From Streptomyces flavidovirens DSM 40150 (lineage in GTDB: Bacteria > Actinomycetota > Actinomycetes > Streptomycetales > Streptomycetaceae): a DNA stretch of 64,000 nt. Location: NCBI RefSeq assembly GCF_000429085.1, contig NZ_AUBE01000014.1, forward strand, positions 124,001 through 188,000, read 5' to 3'. The notes under the pieces were generated by a model. That model was not told the DNA's origin. It saw only the letters and a program-made list of their open reading frames with translations, and searched no databases. Each line of letters opens with the position of its first letter. The first letter of the stretch is position 1. Of this stretch, positions 1 to 8,229 are shown piece by piece. The position numbers were made by a program, and so were the translations under genes.

Positions 1-2891
1 GAGCGGCCGCCGTAGAGGTTGGCGAGGCCGCGGGAGTCCTGGGGCGCGGTGAAGGCGTAGCCCCAGCCGTTGGTCTCGGTGTAGTCGTAACCCCAGATGC
101 GGGGGTCGTACCGGTCGGACGGGACCCGCCAGTCGCCCTTGAGGTCGCGGCCCTGGAAGAAGCCGGCCTTGTCGTCGAAGAGCTTGACGTAGTTGCGGGC
201 GCGGTTGAGGAAGTACGCCGACTCCTCCTTGTAGCGCGCCTTTTTCATCTTCTTGTGGAGCGCCTCGCCCATCTTCGCGAGGCCGTAGTCGTTGAGGTAG
301 CCCTCCAGGGACCAGGAGAGGCCCTCGTGGGTCTCGGTGGAGGCGTACCCGAGGAAGGGGGACGTCTTCATGCCCTTGCGGCCCACGCCGGAGAAGGGCG
401 GCACGACGGTGGCATTTTTGAGCGCCGCCTCGTACGCCGCCTCGGCGTCGAAGCCGACGCCCTTGACGTACGCGTCGGCGAACGCCACGTCGGACGAGGT
501 CCCGGTCATCAGGTCGGCGTAACCCGGCGACGACCAGCGGGAAATCCAGCCGCCGTCCTTGTACTGCTGGACGAAGCCGTCGACGAGCTTGCCCGCCTTC
601 TTGGGAGTGAGGAAGGAGTACGCCGGCCAGGTCGTCCGGTAGGTGTCCCAGAAACCGTTGTTGACGTACACCTCGCCGTCGACGATCTTCGCGCCGGTGT
701 GGGTCGGGGTGTCGGGGCCCGGCTGCTTCGAGAAGGGGCTCGCGTACTGCTGCCGGGGGCGGGCCTTGGTGCCCGTGTTCTCGAAACCGGAGTTCGGATA
801 CAGGTACAGCCGGTAGAGGCTGGAGTAGAGGGTCGTCAACTGGTCGCGGCTCGCGCCCTCGACCTCGACGCGGCCGAGGAGGTCGTCCCAGGCGTCCTGC
901 GCGCGGTCCTTGACGCGCTCGAAGGACGTGCCTGCCGGGATCTCGTCGGCGAGGTTCTTCTTCGCCTGGTCCACACTGATGAGTGAAGTCGCCAGCCGCA
1001 GGGTCACCCGGCCGTCGGCGCCCGGTTTGAAGCGTAGGTAGCCGGTGACGTCATCGCCTCCACCGCCGCTGAGCTTGCCGCTCCCGGTGACGGGCGCGTC
1101 GAAGACGCCGTACACGAAGAGCCTGGTGGCGCCGGTGGACAGGCCGCTCTTGACGTCCGAGAAGCCGGTGAAGGAGCGGGTGGCGGGGTCGAGGGTGAGG
1201 CCGCCGTCGTTCGACACGTTGTCGAAGATGACGCTCGCGTCGTCACCGGGATAGGTGAACCGCATCATCGCCGCGTGATCGGTCGGGGTCATCTCGGCCT
1301 TCACACCGTTCTCGAAAGTGACCCCGTACTCGTGCGCCTTTGCCGTCTCCTTCTCGTGGCGGAAGGGCAGGGCGCGCGCCTTGCGGGCGGCGTCCGGGGT
1401 GCCCGCCACCGCGGACGGCATCAGCTGGAACGTCTGCCGGTCACCCATCCACGGGCTCGGCTCGTGGCTCGCGCTGAACGCCTGGATGGTGGGGAGGTTG
1501 TCGCTGTTGTTGCCGCGGGCGTAGTCGTACAGCCAACTGGTGGAGGCCGCGTTGGTCACCGGCGTCCAGAAGTTGAAACCGTGCGGGACGGCGGTGGCGG
1601 GGATGTTGTTGCCGCGCGAGAAGGCGCCGCTGGAGTGCGTGCCGCGGGTGGTCGAGACGTAGTCGGAGAGGTGCGCCAGGCGCTTCTCTGGGGCCTTGGG
1701 GGAGATGGTGATGTCATCGACCCAGCCGCTGAACTTCGCCGGACCCTTGGGGGAGTCGTACGCCACCAGGACCCGGTCGACGGTCTTGCCGGCCGCTACG
1801 GCGCCGATCCGCGACGCCTTGTGGTTCCACTGGTTGACGTACAGCGTCTTGGACGCGCCCTGGCCCTGCGGGGACAGGACCGCGCCGTGCTGGTCGAGGG
1901 CGCGCAGATCACTCAGATAGGTGCCGTCAGTGAAGGCCAGGTCGACCGACACGTTCGTGGCGGGGTAGTTGAGGTCGGTCTCGGGGAGGGACGGGAAGAC
2001 CCGGTACGACAGCTCGGTGTCCCGCGTGACGCGGGTGTCGACGTCGAAGACCTTGTTGTACGAGTACGCCCGGCCCTCGGGCTTGTGCGTGCCGGCGTAC
2101 CGCAGCGCACGCTTTCCCGTGAAGCCCGCGCCCGCCTTGGCGGTGGGGGAGCCGGAGGGGCCACGGTCGACCTGGCTGCGCATGTCGTCCGGGGCGGGCG
2201 TGGAGGTGTCACCGTTCGAGAACTGAACGTCCGCCAGCTGGGTGATGCCCGACGCGCCGTTGTTACGGGTGATGTCGAGCCGGTAATGCGCGTACGCCAC
2301 TGAGTTCTCGAAGCCGTAGCTCTTCGTCTCGAACCGCTTCGCGAAGGTCTGCCCCTCGCGGGAGTCGAGGACCTTCCACTCCTTGCCGTCGGCGGAACCC
2401 TTGAGCGTCCAGTCCTTCGGGTCGCGCTCCGCGTGGTCGTTGGCCGAAGTGAGGGCGTACGTCACCACCTTGGCCGGTTCGTCCAGATCGAACTCGATCC
2501 AGCCCGACGGCTCGAAGGCGAGCCACTTGGTGGCCGGCTGGACATCGACGAGGTTCTCCTTCACCTCGCCGCCGCCGGTGTTCTCGCCGCTGGCGCGCAG
2601 CTCGACGACCCGGTCGGTCACATTGCCCGGAATTCCGGAGCTGTATCCGCCGTCGACCCCCGAGGTGCGCTTCTCGCCGCCGGGTGCGACTTCCACCGTA
2701 TTGCGCCAGTCCGGCTGGGGTTCGTCCGCCTCGAACGAGGAGCTGAAGGACGAGGTGGCGGTCTGCTCCGGCGGCGCCGGGCGCTGGGGCTGGGCGGTGG
2801 CCGCCGAAGGGGCTGTGACGACGAGCAGGAGGGCGGTCGCCGCGACGGCGGCCGCACTGTGGCCTTGTCCGTACCGAGATCTGTACTGCAT
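1..2891 (-). CDS. GH92 family alpha-mannosidase, secreted (C-terminus cut by window edge)
   Basis: Reads from an ATG at 2891 to the window edge (about 963 codons, no stop). Residues 1-33 form a signal peptide (Arg-rich start, hydrophobic AAVAATALLLVV core, cleavage after ATA). A discoidin/F5-8-type carbohydrate-binding region follows (about 60-220, with YRLDITRNNGASGITQLADV), then a second beta-sandwich stretch, then the GH92 catalytic part: FTYPGDDASVIFDN, VNNGFWDTYRTTWPAYSFL, GYDYTETNGWGYAF. GH92 enzymes are calcium-dependent exo-alpha-mannosidases acting on N-glycan or mannan side chains outside the cell. The RBS GGGGAGGAAA lies about 10 bases upstream of the ATG, and a 12-bp palindrome at 2913-2924 is a likely repressor site. 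The next gene cluster imports GlcNAc/chitobiose, which fits glycan scavenging. The bond specificity cannot be told from sequence alone. Confidence 0.9.
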   Translation of the reverse strand, partial: MQYRSRYGQGHSAAAVAATALLLVVTAPSAATAQPQRPAPPEQTATSSFSSSFEADEPQPDWRNTVEVAPGGEKRTSGVDGGYSSGIPGNVTDRVVELRASGENTGGGEVKENLVDVQPATKWLAFEPSGWIEFDLDEPAKVVTYALTSANDHAERDPKDWTLKGSADGKEWKVLDSREGQTFAKRFETKSYGFENSVAYAHYRLDITRNNGASGITQLADVQFSNGDTSTPAPDDMRSQVDRGPSGSPTAKAGAGFTGKRALRYAGTHKPEGRAYSYNKVFDVDTRVTRDTELSYRVFPSLPETDLNYPATNVSVDLAFTDGTYLSDLRALDQHGAVLSPQGQGASKTLYVNQWNHKASRIGAVAAGKTVDRVLVAYDSPKGPAKFSGWVDDITISPKAPEKRLAHLSDYVSTTRGTHSSGAFSRGNNIPATAVPHGFNFWTPVTNAASTSWLYDYARGNNSDNLPTIQAFSASHEPSPWMGDRQTFQLMPSAVAGTPDAARKARALPFRHEKETAKAHEYGVTFENGVKAEMTPTDHAAMMRFTYPGDDASVIFDNVSNDGGLTLDPATRSFTGFSDVKSGLSTGATRLFVYGVFDAPVTGSGKLSGGGGDDVTGYLRFKPGADGRVTLRLATSLISVDQAKKNLADEIPAGTSFERVKDRAQDAWDDLLGRVEVEGASRDQLTTLYSSLYRLYLYPNSGFENTGTKARPRQQYASPFSKQPGPDTPTHTGAKIVDGEVYVNNGFWDTYRTTWPAYSFLTPKKAGKLVDGFVQQYKDGGWISRWSSPGYADLMTGTSSDVAFADAYVKGVGFDAEAAYEAALKNATVVPPFSGVGRKGMKTSPFLGYASTETHEGLSWSLEGYLNDYGLAKMGEALHKKMKKARYKEESAYFLNRARNYVKLFDDKAGFFQGRDLKGDWRVPSDRYDPRIWGYDYTETNGWGYAFTAPQDSRGLANLYGGR

Positions 2892-2912
2892 GCCGGGCGT
2901 TTCCTCCCCTTG

Positions 2913-2924
2913 GACAACGTTGTC
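2913..2924. promoter_or_regulatory. Perfect 12-bp palindrome GACAACGTTGTC, candidate LacI-family operator of the GH92 gene
   Basis: GACAACGTTGTC is self-complementary and lies 22 bp upstream of the GH92 start codon. Streptomyces LacI-type sugar regulators often bind such CG-centred palindromes next to glycosidase genes. A related half-site (ACCGTTGTCAT) occurs upstream of xylF near 8122-8132. The binding protein is not identifiable here. Confidence 0.5.
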
Positions 2925-3361
2925 ATGAGCAGTGCAACGGGATCCAGTAGGGAGCCAAGTCGCCGATGGTGTCAAGGGTGTTGCATGCGCCAGGGGAGGC
3001 GTGGGGGGCGCGCCGTGTACGCGGAGCCGCGCGAGCGATTACGTGCGCGTTCCAGATATCCGCGAGGTCTCAACTCGGGAAAGCTTGCTGCCGAAACTCG
3101 CTTTCGATCTTGCTCAGTTGACCGTAAGTGGACTATACCTGTCGGCGTCTGCAACGCCGCTCCGTGGCCGCGGACCAGGGGGACGGGGATCGGTGCGGGG
3201 AGGCCGCTGCGGCGGTTGCCAGCACTGTTTGTCCGTACCATCTGCCCAACTCAGCACGACCCAGCGTCATTTGACTGCGGTGGCGGGGCCCTTCGCCTAG
3301 GCGAGATAAGTGCGGGCGACCGGTACACCGCCTGAGTCCTGGAGAAGGCGAGGACTTGAGC
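2925..3361. other. Intergenic region between divergent GH92 and ngcE genes (no gene)
   Basis: About 440 bp with no convincing gene. The reading frames here show no RBS and no family features. It holds the divergent promoters, including the candidate ngcE promoter and DasR-like site near 3110-3142. An RBS-like GGAGAAGGCGAGG precedes ngcE. Confidence 0.6.
3110..3142 (+). promoter_or_regulatory. Candidate ngcE promoter with overlapping DasR-like (dre) site
   Basis: TTGCTC (3110-3115) and TATACC (3134-3139) are spaced by 18 bp. The -10 lies inside AGTGGACTATACCTGT (3127-3142), which matches the DasR consensus AGTGGTCTAGACCACT at 12 of 16 positions. DasR is the GlcNAc-responsive GntR regulator that controls amino-sugar uptake in Streptomyces, so a site in front of a GlcNAc/chitobiose importer is sensible. 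The match is imperfect and no binding data are available here. Confidence 0.45.
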
Positions 3362-4807
3362 ATGGGATCCACCTCCGCCCACAACAATGAGGGCCTTGGC
3401 CGTCGCGATCTGATCAAGCGGTCGGCCGCACTCGGTCTGATCACTGTTCCGACGATGAGCTTCCTGTCGGCCTGCGCGAGCGGTGACAGCGGTGGCGACG
3501 AGAAGGTCGAAAAGGGCAAGAAGACCGAGAAGAACCCGCTGGGTGTCAACGAGAGCGCGCCCCTCGAAATTGTGATTTTCGACGGCGGGTTCGGCACGAA
3601 GTACGCGGAGGACGCCAAGGCCGTCTACCAGAAGACGTATCCCAAGGCGGAGATCAAGTTCTCTTCGACGCAGAAGATCAGGTCGCAGCTCCAGCCGAGG
3701 TTCAACGGCGGAACGCCCCCGGACCTCATCGACAACTCGGGCGCCGAGCAGATGGACATGGGCGTCCTGGTCGGCAAGAAGCAGCTCACCGACCTCACCC
3801 CGCTGCTGGACGCGGCGTCCATCGACGACCCGGGCAAGAAGGTCCGCGACACGCTGCGGCCCGGCATCGTCGAGATGGGCCAGTTCGACGGCGACCCCGT
3901 CTGGATCATGTACTACGCGTACACGGTCTACGGCGTCTGGTATTCCGAGACCGCGCTGGAGAAGCTCGACGCGACGTACCCGGAGAACTGGGACGACATG
4001 CTCGCCCTCTGCGCCAAGGCGAAGAAGAAGGGCATCGCGGGCTGGACGTACGCGGGCAAGCACCCGTACTACCTGCCGTTCTCGCTCTACCCGTTCATCG
4101 CCAAGATCGGCGGCCGCGAGGTTCTCGACAAGATCGACAACCTGGAGCCGAACGCCTGGTCGGACCCGGCTGTGAAGGCCGCGTTCGAGGCGTACTACGA
4201 GCTCTACAAGAAGGGCTACATCCTCAAGGGCACCCCGAGCATCGACCACATCCAGTCGCAGACCGCCTGGACCCAGGGCAAGGCGCTGTTCATCCCGAAC
4301 GGTTCGTGGGTGGAGAACGAGGCGTCCAAGACGATGCCGGCCGACTTCAAGCTCGCCGTGAGCGCGCCGTCCAGCCTCGACAGCTCGGACAAGATGCCCT
4401 TCGGCACGATCTGGGCGTCCGGTGGTGAGCCGTTCATCGTCCCGAAGTCGGCGAAGAACCCCGACGGCGGCATGGAGCAGTTGCGCATCATGCTCAGCGA
4501 GGCGTCGTCGAAGAACTTCACCCAGAGCGTGAAGTCCCTGACCGCCCTCAATGGCGGCACCGACGGCATCGAACTGACTCCGGGTCTGAAATCCGCCACC
4601 GCCGCCCTGGAGAAGGCCGGCGACAACGTGGTGAACCCGCGCATGCAGGACTGGTACGTAAAGCTCCAGAAGGAGCAGATCGGTGTCGCCGGTCTGGGCG
4701 AGATGATGGCCGGCCGAGCGACCCCGGCGGAGACCATCAAAAAGATCCAGGGCTTCGCCGACGCGGCGGCCAAGGACCAGTCCATCAAGCACTACAAGCA
4801 CCAGTGA
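3362..4807 (+). CDS. ngcE: N-acetylglucosamine/diacetylchitobiose ABC transporter substrate-binding lipoprotein NgcE
   Basis: 481-aa solute-binding protein that captures GlcNAc and chitobiose outside the membrane. The N-terminus has an RRDLIKR twin-arginine-like motif (14-20), a hydrophobic segment and the lipobox LSAC with Cys38 as the lipidated residue. The rest is an SBP_bac fold with Trp/Tyr-rich stretches (VWIMYYAYTVYGVWY) typical of sugar binders. ATG 3362 is chosen; a TTG at 3356 would add only two residues. It is first in ngcEFG, and no ATPase gene is present, as expected for Streptomyces sugar importers that use the shared MsiK ATPase. The assignment to NgcE rests on recognised sequence and on the conserved position beside rok7B7. 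Confidence 0.88.
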   Translation: MGSTSAHNNEGLGRRDLIKRSAALGLITVPTMSFLSACASGDSGGDEKVEKGKKTEKNPLGVNESAPLEIVIFDGGFGTKYAEDAKAVYQKTYPKAEIKFSSTQKIRSQLQPRFNGGTPPDLIDNSGAEQMDMGVLVGKKQLTDLTPLLDAASIDDPGKKVRDTLRPGIVEMGQFDGDPVWIMYYAYTVYGVWYSETALEKLDATYPENWDDMLALCAKAKKKGIAGWTYAGKHPYYLPFSLYPFIAKIGGREVLDKIDNLEPNAWSDPAVKAAFEAYYELYKKGYILKGTPSIDHIQSQTAWTQGKALFIPNGSWVENEASKTMPADFKLAVSAPSSLDSSDKMPFGTIWASGGEPFIVPKSAKNPDGGMEQLRIMLSEASSKNFTQSVKSLTALNGGTDGIELTPGLKSATAALEKAGDNVVNPRMQDWYVKLQKEQIGVAGLGEMMAGRATPAETIKKIQGFADAAAKDQSIKHYKHQ

Positions 4808-4812
4808 GCCGA

Positions 4813-4840
4813 CCCGGAGGTCCGGGAGCGGACCTCCGGG
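4813..4840 (+). promoter_or_regulatory. Intra-operon hairpin between ngcE and ngcF
   Basis: Perfect 11-bp stem CCCGGAGGTCC / GGACCTCCGGG with a 6-nt loop, six bases after the ngcE stop, and no T-run. Such hairpins after binding-protein genes usually protect the upstream mRNA or reduce read-through, so that binding protein exceeds permease. Confidence 0.6.
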
Positions 4841-4890
4841 AGATCACGGAACCAGCGGCGGCACACGCCGGAAGATCGGGGTCGGTAACC

Positions 4891-5814
4891 ATGCAACACG
4901 GCAAGTACCGGTTCATCGTGGGGTTTTTGGCGGCCCCGTTGGCGTTGTACGCAATCTTCGTCATCTGGCCGTTCATCCAGTCCATCTACTACTCGTTCAC
5001 GGACTGGACCGGCCTGAGCCCGGACTTCAAGATGGTCGGCTTCGCCAACTACAGCCGGATGCTGGAAGACCAGATCTTCTGGGATTCGCTGTGGCACAGC
5101 CTGTTGTTCGCGCTGTTGCTGCCGCTGGTGACGCTCGGCCTCGCGCTCTTCTTCGCCTTCATGCTCAACGTCGGCGGACGGCGCCGGAAGGGCGCGGCGA
5201 TCGCGGGAGTGCGGGGCTCGGGCTTCTACAAGATCGCGTACTTCTTCCCGCAGGTGCTTTCGATCGCCATCGTCGCGGTGCTCTTCACCTTCGCGTACAA
5301 CCCGAACGAGGGCGCGATCAACGGACTGCTGAGGGCCGTCGGCCTCGGCAGCGTCCAGCCGCAGTGGCTGGGCGACCCGGATGTCGCCCTGTGGGCGGTC
5401 ATGGCGGTGCTGGTCTGGAGCACCGTCGGCTTCTTCGTGGTGCTCTTCTCGGCGGGCATGGCGTCCATCCCCAGGGACTTCTACGAAGCCGCCCTGCTTG
5501 ACGGCGCGAGCCGGTTCACCACGTTCTTCAGGATCACCATCCCGCTGCTCTGGGACACCGTGCAGTCGGGGTGGGTCTACATGGGAATCCTCGCGCTGGG
5601 CGCGGAGTCCTTCGCGGTCGTCCAGATCATGACCGTGGGCCCCGGCGGCCCCGACTACTCGACGACCGTCCTGGTGCTGTACGTCTACCAGACGGCGTTC
5701 CGGGACGGCCAGGCAGGCTATGCGACAACGATCGGCGTGGCCCTGCTCGTCATCACCCTGGCCCTCGCGGCCCTCGTGATGCGGGTGGGCCGGCGTGAGC
5801 GGCTGGAGTTCTGA
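4891..5814 (+). CDS. ngcF: Carbohydrate ABC transporter permease NgcF
   Basis: 307-aa inner-membrane permease of the MalF type, one half of the GlcNAc/chitobiose channel. About six hydrophobic helices are visible, starting with FIVGFLAAPLALYAIFVIWP. The EAA loop is EAALLDGASRFTTFFRITIPLL, the contact site for the ATPase. I chose ATG 4891. An in-frame GTG at 4804 overlaps the ngcE stop, but the 29 codons between have only about 66% G/C at third positions, unlike the gene body, and contain the hairpin at 4813-4840. The gene ends in a TGATG overlap with ngcG. Confidence 0.88.
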   Translation: MQHGKYRFIVGFLAAPLALYAIFVIWPFIQSIYYSFTDWTGLSPDFKMVGFANYSRMLEDQIFWDSLWHSLLFALLLPLVTLGLALFFAFMLNVGGRRRKGAAIAGVRGSGFYKIAYFFPQVLSIAIVAVLFTFAYNPNEGAINGLLRAVGLGSVQPQWLGDPDVALWAVMAVLVWSTVGFFVVLFSAGMASIPRDFYEAALLDGASRFTTFFRITIPLLWDTVQSGWVYMGILALGAESFAVVQIMTVGPGGPDYSTTVLVLYVYQTAFRDGQAGYATTIGVALLVITLALAALVMRVGRRERLEF

Positions 5815-6737
5815 TGAAGACCACTGACACCCCGCCCGCAGGCATCACCGAAGACCGCCCGCCCGCCCCGAAGGTCTCCGGCCCGGCTCCGGCGAAGCCG
5901 AAGAGGGACGTGAGCGGCAGCACGCTCAACGTCTTCTCGCACGGCATCCTGATCCTCTGGGCCTTCATGGTCGTCATGCCGCTGCTGTGGGCGGTCATGA
6001 CGTCGTTCAAGGACGACGCGTCGATCTTCGAGTCGCCGTTCTCGCTGCCGGACCGGCTGCATTTCGAGAACTGGTCGCGGGCCTGGTCCGAAGCCCACAT
6101 GAGCGACTACTTCTTCAACACCATCATCGTGGTGGGCGGCTCGCTCATCGGCACACTCCTGCTGGGCTCCATGGCGGCGTACGTCCTCGCGCGCTTCGAC
6201 TTCCCCGGCAACCGCTTCATCTACTTCCTCTTCGTCGGAGGAATGAGCTTCCCGATCATGCTGGCGCTGGTCCCGCTGTTCTACGTACTGAAGAACATCG
6301 GCATGCTGGAGACGCTCCCCGGCCTGATCCTGACGTACATCGCCTACTCGCTGCCGTTCACCGTCTTCTTCCTCACCTCCTTCTTCCGTACGCTGCCGAG
6401 CTCGGTGGCGGAAGCGGCGATGATCGACGGCGCCTCGCACACCAGGACCTTCTTCCAGGTGATGCTGCCGATGGCGAAGCCCGGCCTCATCAGCGTGGGC
6501 ATCTTCAACTTCCTCGGGCAGTGGAACCAGTACATGCTGCCGACGGTGCTCAACAACAACCCGGACAACCGGGTGCTCTCGCAGGGCCTGGTCGAGCTCG
6601 CGACCAGCCAGGGCTACAAGGGCGACTGGTCGGGACTCTTCGCCGGCCTGGTGATGGCGATGCTGCCCGTTCTCGCGGCGTACATCATCTTCCAGCGCCA
6701 GGTCGTCCAGGGCCTGACCGCGGGGGCCGTGAAGTAG
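5814..6737 (+). CDS. ngcG: Carbohydrate ABC transporter permease NgcG
   Basis: 307-aa MalG-type permease, partner of NgcF. A Pro/Lys-rich cytoplasmic N-terminus (about 40 residues) precedes a first helix (FSHGILILWAFMVVMPLLWAV). The EAA motif is EAAMIDGASHTRTFFQVMLP, followed by the C-terminal helix VMAMLPVLAAYIIFQRQVVQGLTAGAVK. It starts inside the TGATG overlap with ngcF, so the two permeases are translationally coupled. A strong hairpin terminator follows at 6774-6809. Confidence 0.9.
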   Translation: MKTTDTPPAGITEDRPPAPKVSGPAPAKPKRDVSGSTLNVFSHGILILWAFMVVMPLLWAVMTSFKDDASIFESPFSLPDRLHFENWSRAWSEAHMSDYFFNTIIVVGGSLIGTLLLGSMAAYVLARFDFPGNRFIYFLFVGGMSFPIMLALVPLFYVLKNIGMLETLPGLILTYIAYSLPFTVFFLTSFFRTLPSSVAEAAMIDGASHTRTFFQVMLPMAKPGLISVGIFNFLGQWNQYMLPTVLNNNPDNRVLSQGLVELATSQGYKGDWSGLFAGLVMAMLPVLAAYIIFQRQVVQGLTAGAVK

Positions 6738-6773
6738 CGAAGCAGCGCCGCGGGCCCCGCCCCGCGACCGTAC

Positions 6774-6809
6774 GAACCGCCCGCCGGCGTCCATGCCGGC
6801 GGGCGGTTC
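6774..6809 (+). terminator. Hairpin terminator after ngcG
   Basis: Perfect 15-bp stem GAACCGCCCGCCGGC / GCCGGCGGGCGGTTC with a 6-nt loop, 36 bp downstream of the ngcG stop. It has no long T-run, as is usual in Streptomyces. Confidence 0.75.
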
Positions 6810-6908
6810 GGCGTGCTGTGACGTTCCACCGCCAGGCTCAAGGTCTTGACGGGGGGCAACCCGAAAGGCTCATCTTAGAGTTCACATGTTGGAGAAAGAG
6901 GAGAGTCA

Positions 6909-8108
6909 ATGGAGACTCCGGGGTCGCAGACATCCCTGCACCGGGCCAATCTTGAGCGGGTCGTACGGGCCGTACGCATGGCGGGCTCGCTCACCCAGGC
7001 AGAGATCGCCAGGGCCACAGGGCTCTCGGCAGCCACGGTCTCCAATATCGTGCGCGAGCTGAAGGACGGCGGGACCGTCGAGGTCACCCCGACCTCCGCG
7101 GGCGGCCGCCGGGCGCGCAGCGTCGCGCTCAGCGGCGACGCCGGCATCGTCATCGGCGTCGACTTCGGCCATACGCACCTGCGCGTCGCCGTCGGCAACC
7201 TCGCCCACCAGGTGCTCGCCGAAGAGTCCGAGCCGCTGGACGTCGACGGCTCCGCCGCCGAGGGCTTCGACCGGGCGGAACAGCTGGTCAAGCGGCTGAT
7301 CGCGGCGAGCGGCATCGGCCAGGACAAGGTGATCGGCGTCGGCCTGGGCGTACCCGGACCGATCGATGTCGAGTCCGGAACGCTCGGCTCGACCTCGATC
7401 CTGCCGGGGTGGAAGGGCATCAATCCCAGCGAGGAACTGGCCGGGCGCCTCGGCGTGCCCGTGTACGTCGACAACGACGCCAACCTGGGCGCGCTCGGCG
7501 AGCTGGTGTGGGGCAGCGGGCGCGGGGTCAAGGACCTGGCGTACATCAAGGTCGCGAGCGGTGTCGGCGCCGGTCTGGTGATCAGCGGCCAGATCTACCG
7601 GGGACCGGGCGGCACGGCCGGCGAGATCGGGCACATCACGCTCGACGAGTCGGGCCCGGTGTGCCGCTGCGGCAACCGCGGCTGCCTGGAGACCTTCACG
7701 GCCGCCCGGTACGTCCTGCCGCTGCTCCAGTCCAGCCACGGCGCCGATCTGACCATGGAGCGCGTGGTGCAGCTGGCCCGCGAGGGCGATCCGGGCTGCC
7801 GCCGGGTGATCGCCGACGTGGGCCGTCACATCGGCAGCGGCGTGGCCAACCTCTGCAACCTCCTCAACCCCAGCCGGGTGGTGCTGGGCGGCGATCTGGC
7901 GGAGGCCGGTGAACTGGTCCTGGGGCCCATCCGGGACTCCGTCTCGCGGTACGCGATCCCGAGTGCGGCCAGGCAGCTCTCGGTACTGCCCGGCGCGCTC
8001 GGCGGGCGGTCCGAAGTCCTGGGCGCGCTGGCCCTCGTACTCAACGAAATGGGCGATTCGACCCTTCTCGACAGTGCCCTGCCCGCGAACACGCCTGCCT
8101 TCACTTAG
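6909..8108 (+). CDS. rok7B7: ROK-family transcriptional regulator Rok7B7
   Basis: 399 aa. The N-terminal winged helix-turn-helix (TQAEIARATGLSAATVSNIVREL, about 29-51) binds DNA. A sugar-kinase-like ROK domain follows, with the phosphate motif IGVDFGHTHLRVAVG and the zinc site CRCGNRGCLETF. RBS AGGAGAG precedes the ATG. Its position between ngcEFG and xylFGH matches S. coelicolor SCO6008 (Rok7B7), reported to control the xylFGH transporter, carbon catabolite repression and antibiotic onset. Regulation of the neighbouring transporters here is inferred from that. The effector sugar is not visible in the sequence. Confidence 0.88.
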   Translation: METPGSQTSLHRANLERVVRAVRMAGSLTQAEIARATGLSAATVSNIVRELKDGGTVEVTPTSAGGRRARSVALSGDAGIVIGVDFGHTHLRVAVGNLAHQVLAEESEPLDVDGSAAEGFDRAEQLVKRLIAASGIGQDKVIGVGLGVPGPIDVESGTLGSTSILPGWKGINPSEELAGRLGVPVYVDNDANLGALGELVWGSGRGVKDLAYIKVASGVGAGLVISGQIYRGPGGTAGEIGHITLDESGPVCRCGNRGCLETFTAARYVLPLLQSSHGADLTMERVVQLAREGDPGCRRVIADVGRHIGSGVANLCNLLNPSRVVLGGDLAEAGELVLGPIRDSVSRYAIPSAARQLSVLPGALGGRSEVLGALALVLNEMGDSTLLDSALPANTPAFT

Positions 8109-8229
8109 ATAACGAATGGCACCGTTGTCATCTCGTTAAGGATTTACTCCTTGACGCTGCCATCGGGGCGGAGTTGACTTCCAGCCACCTCGGCCGCAAC
8201 GACGCGGCCTCGTCAGGGAGGTTTCTGAA

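Noticed and set aside
1275..2303. Long plus-strand frames opposite the GH92 gene
   Set aside because: Antisense shadows of a GC-rich gene; the minus-strand frame has a signal peptide, RBS and GH92 motifs.
2932..3300. Plus-strand frame between the GH92 gene and ngcE
   Set aside because: No RBS, no similarity to anything recognisable, and it covers the divergent promoter region.
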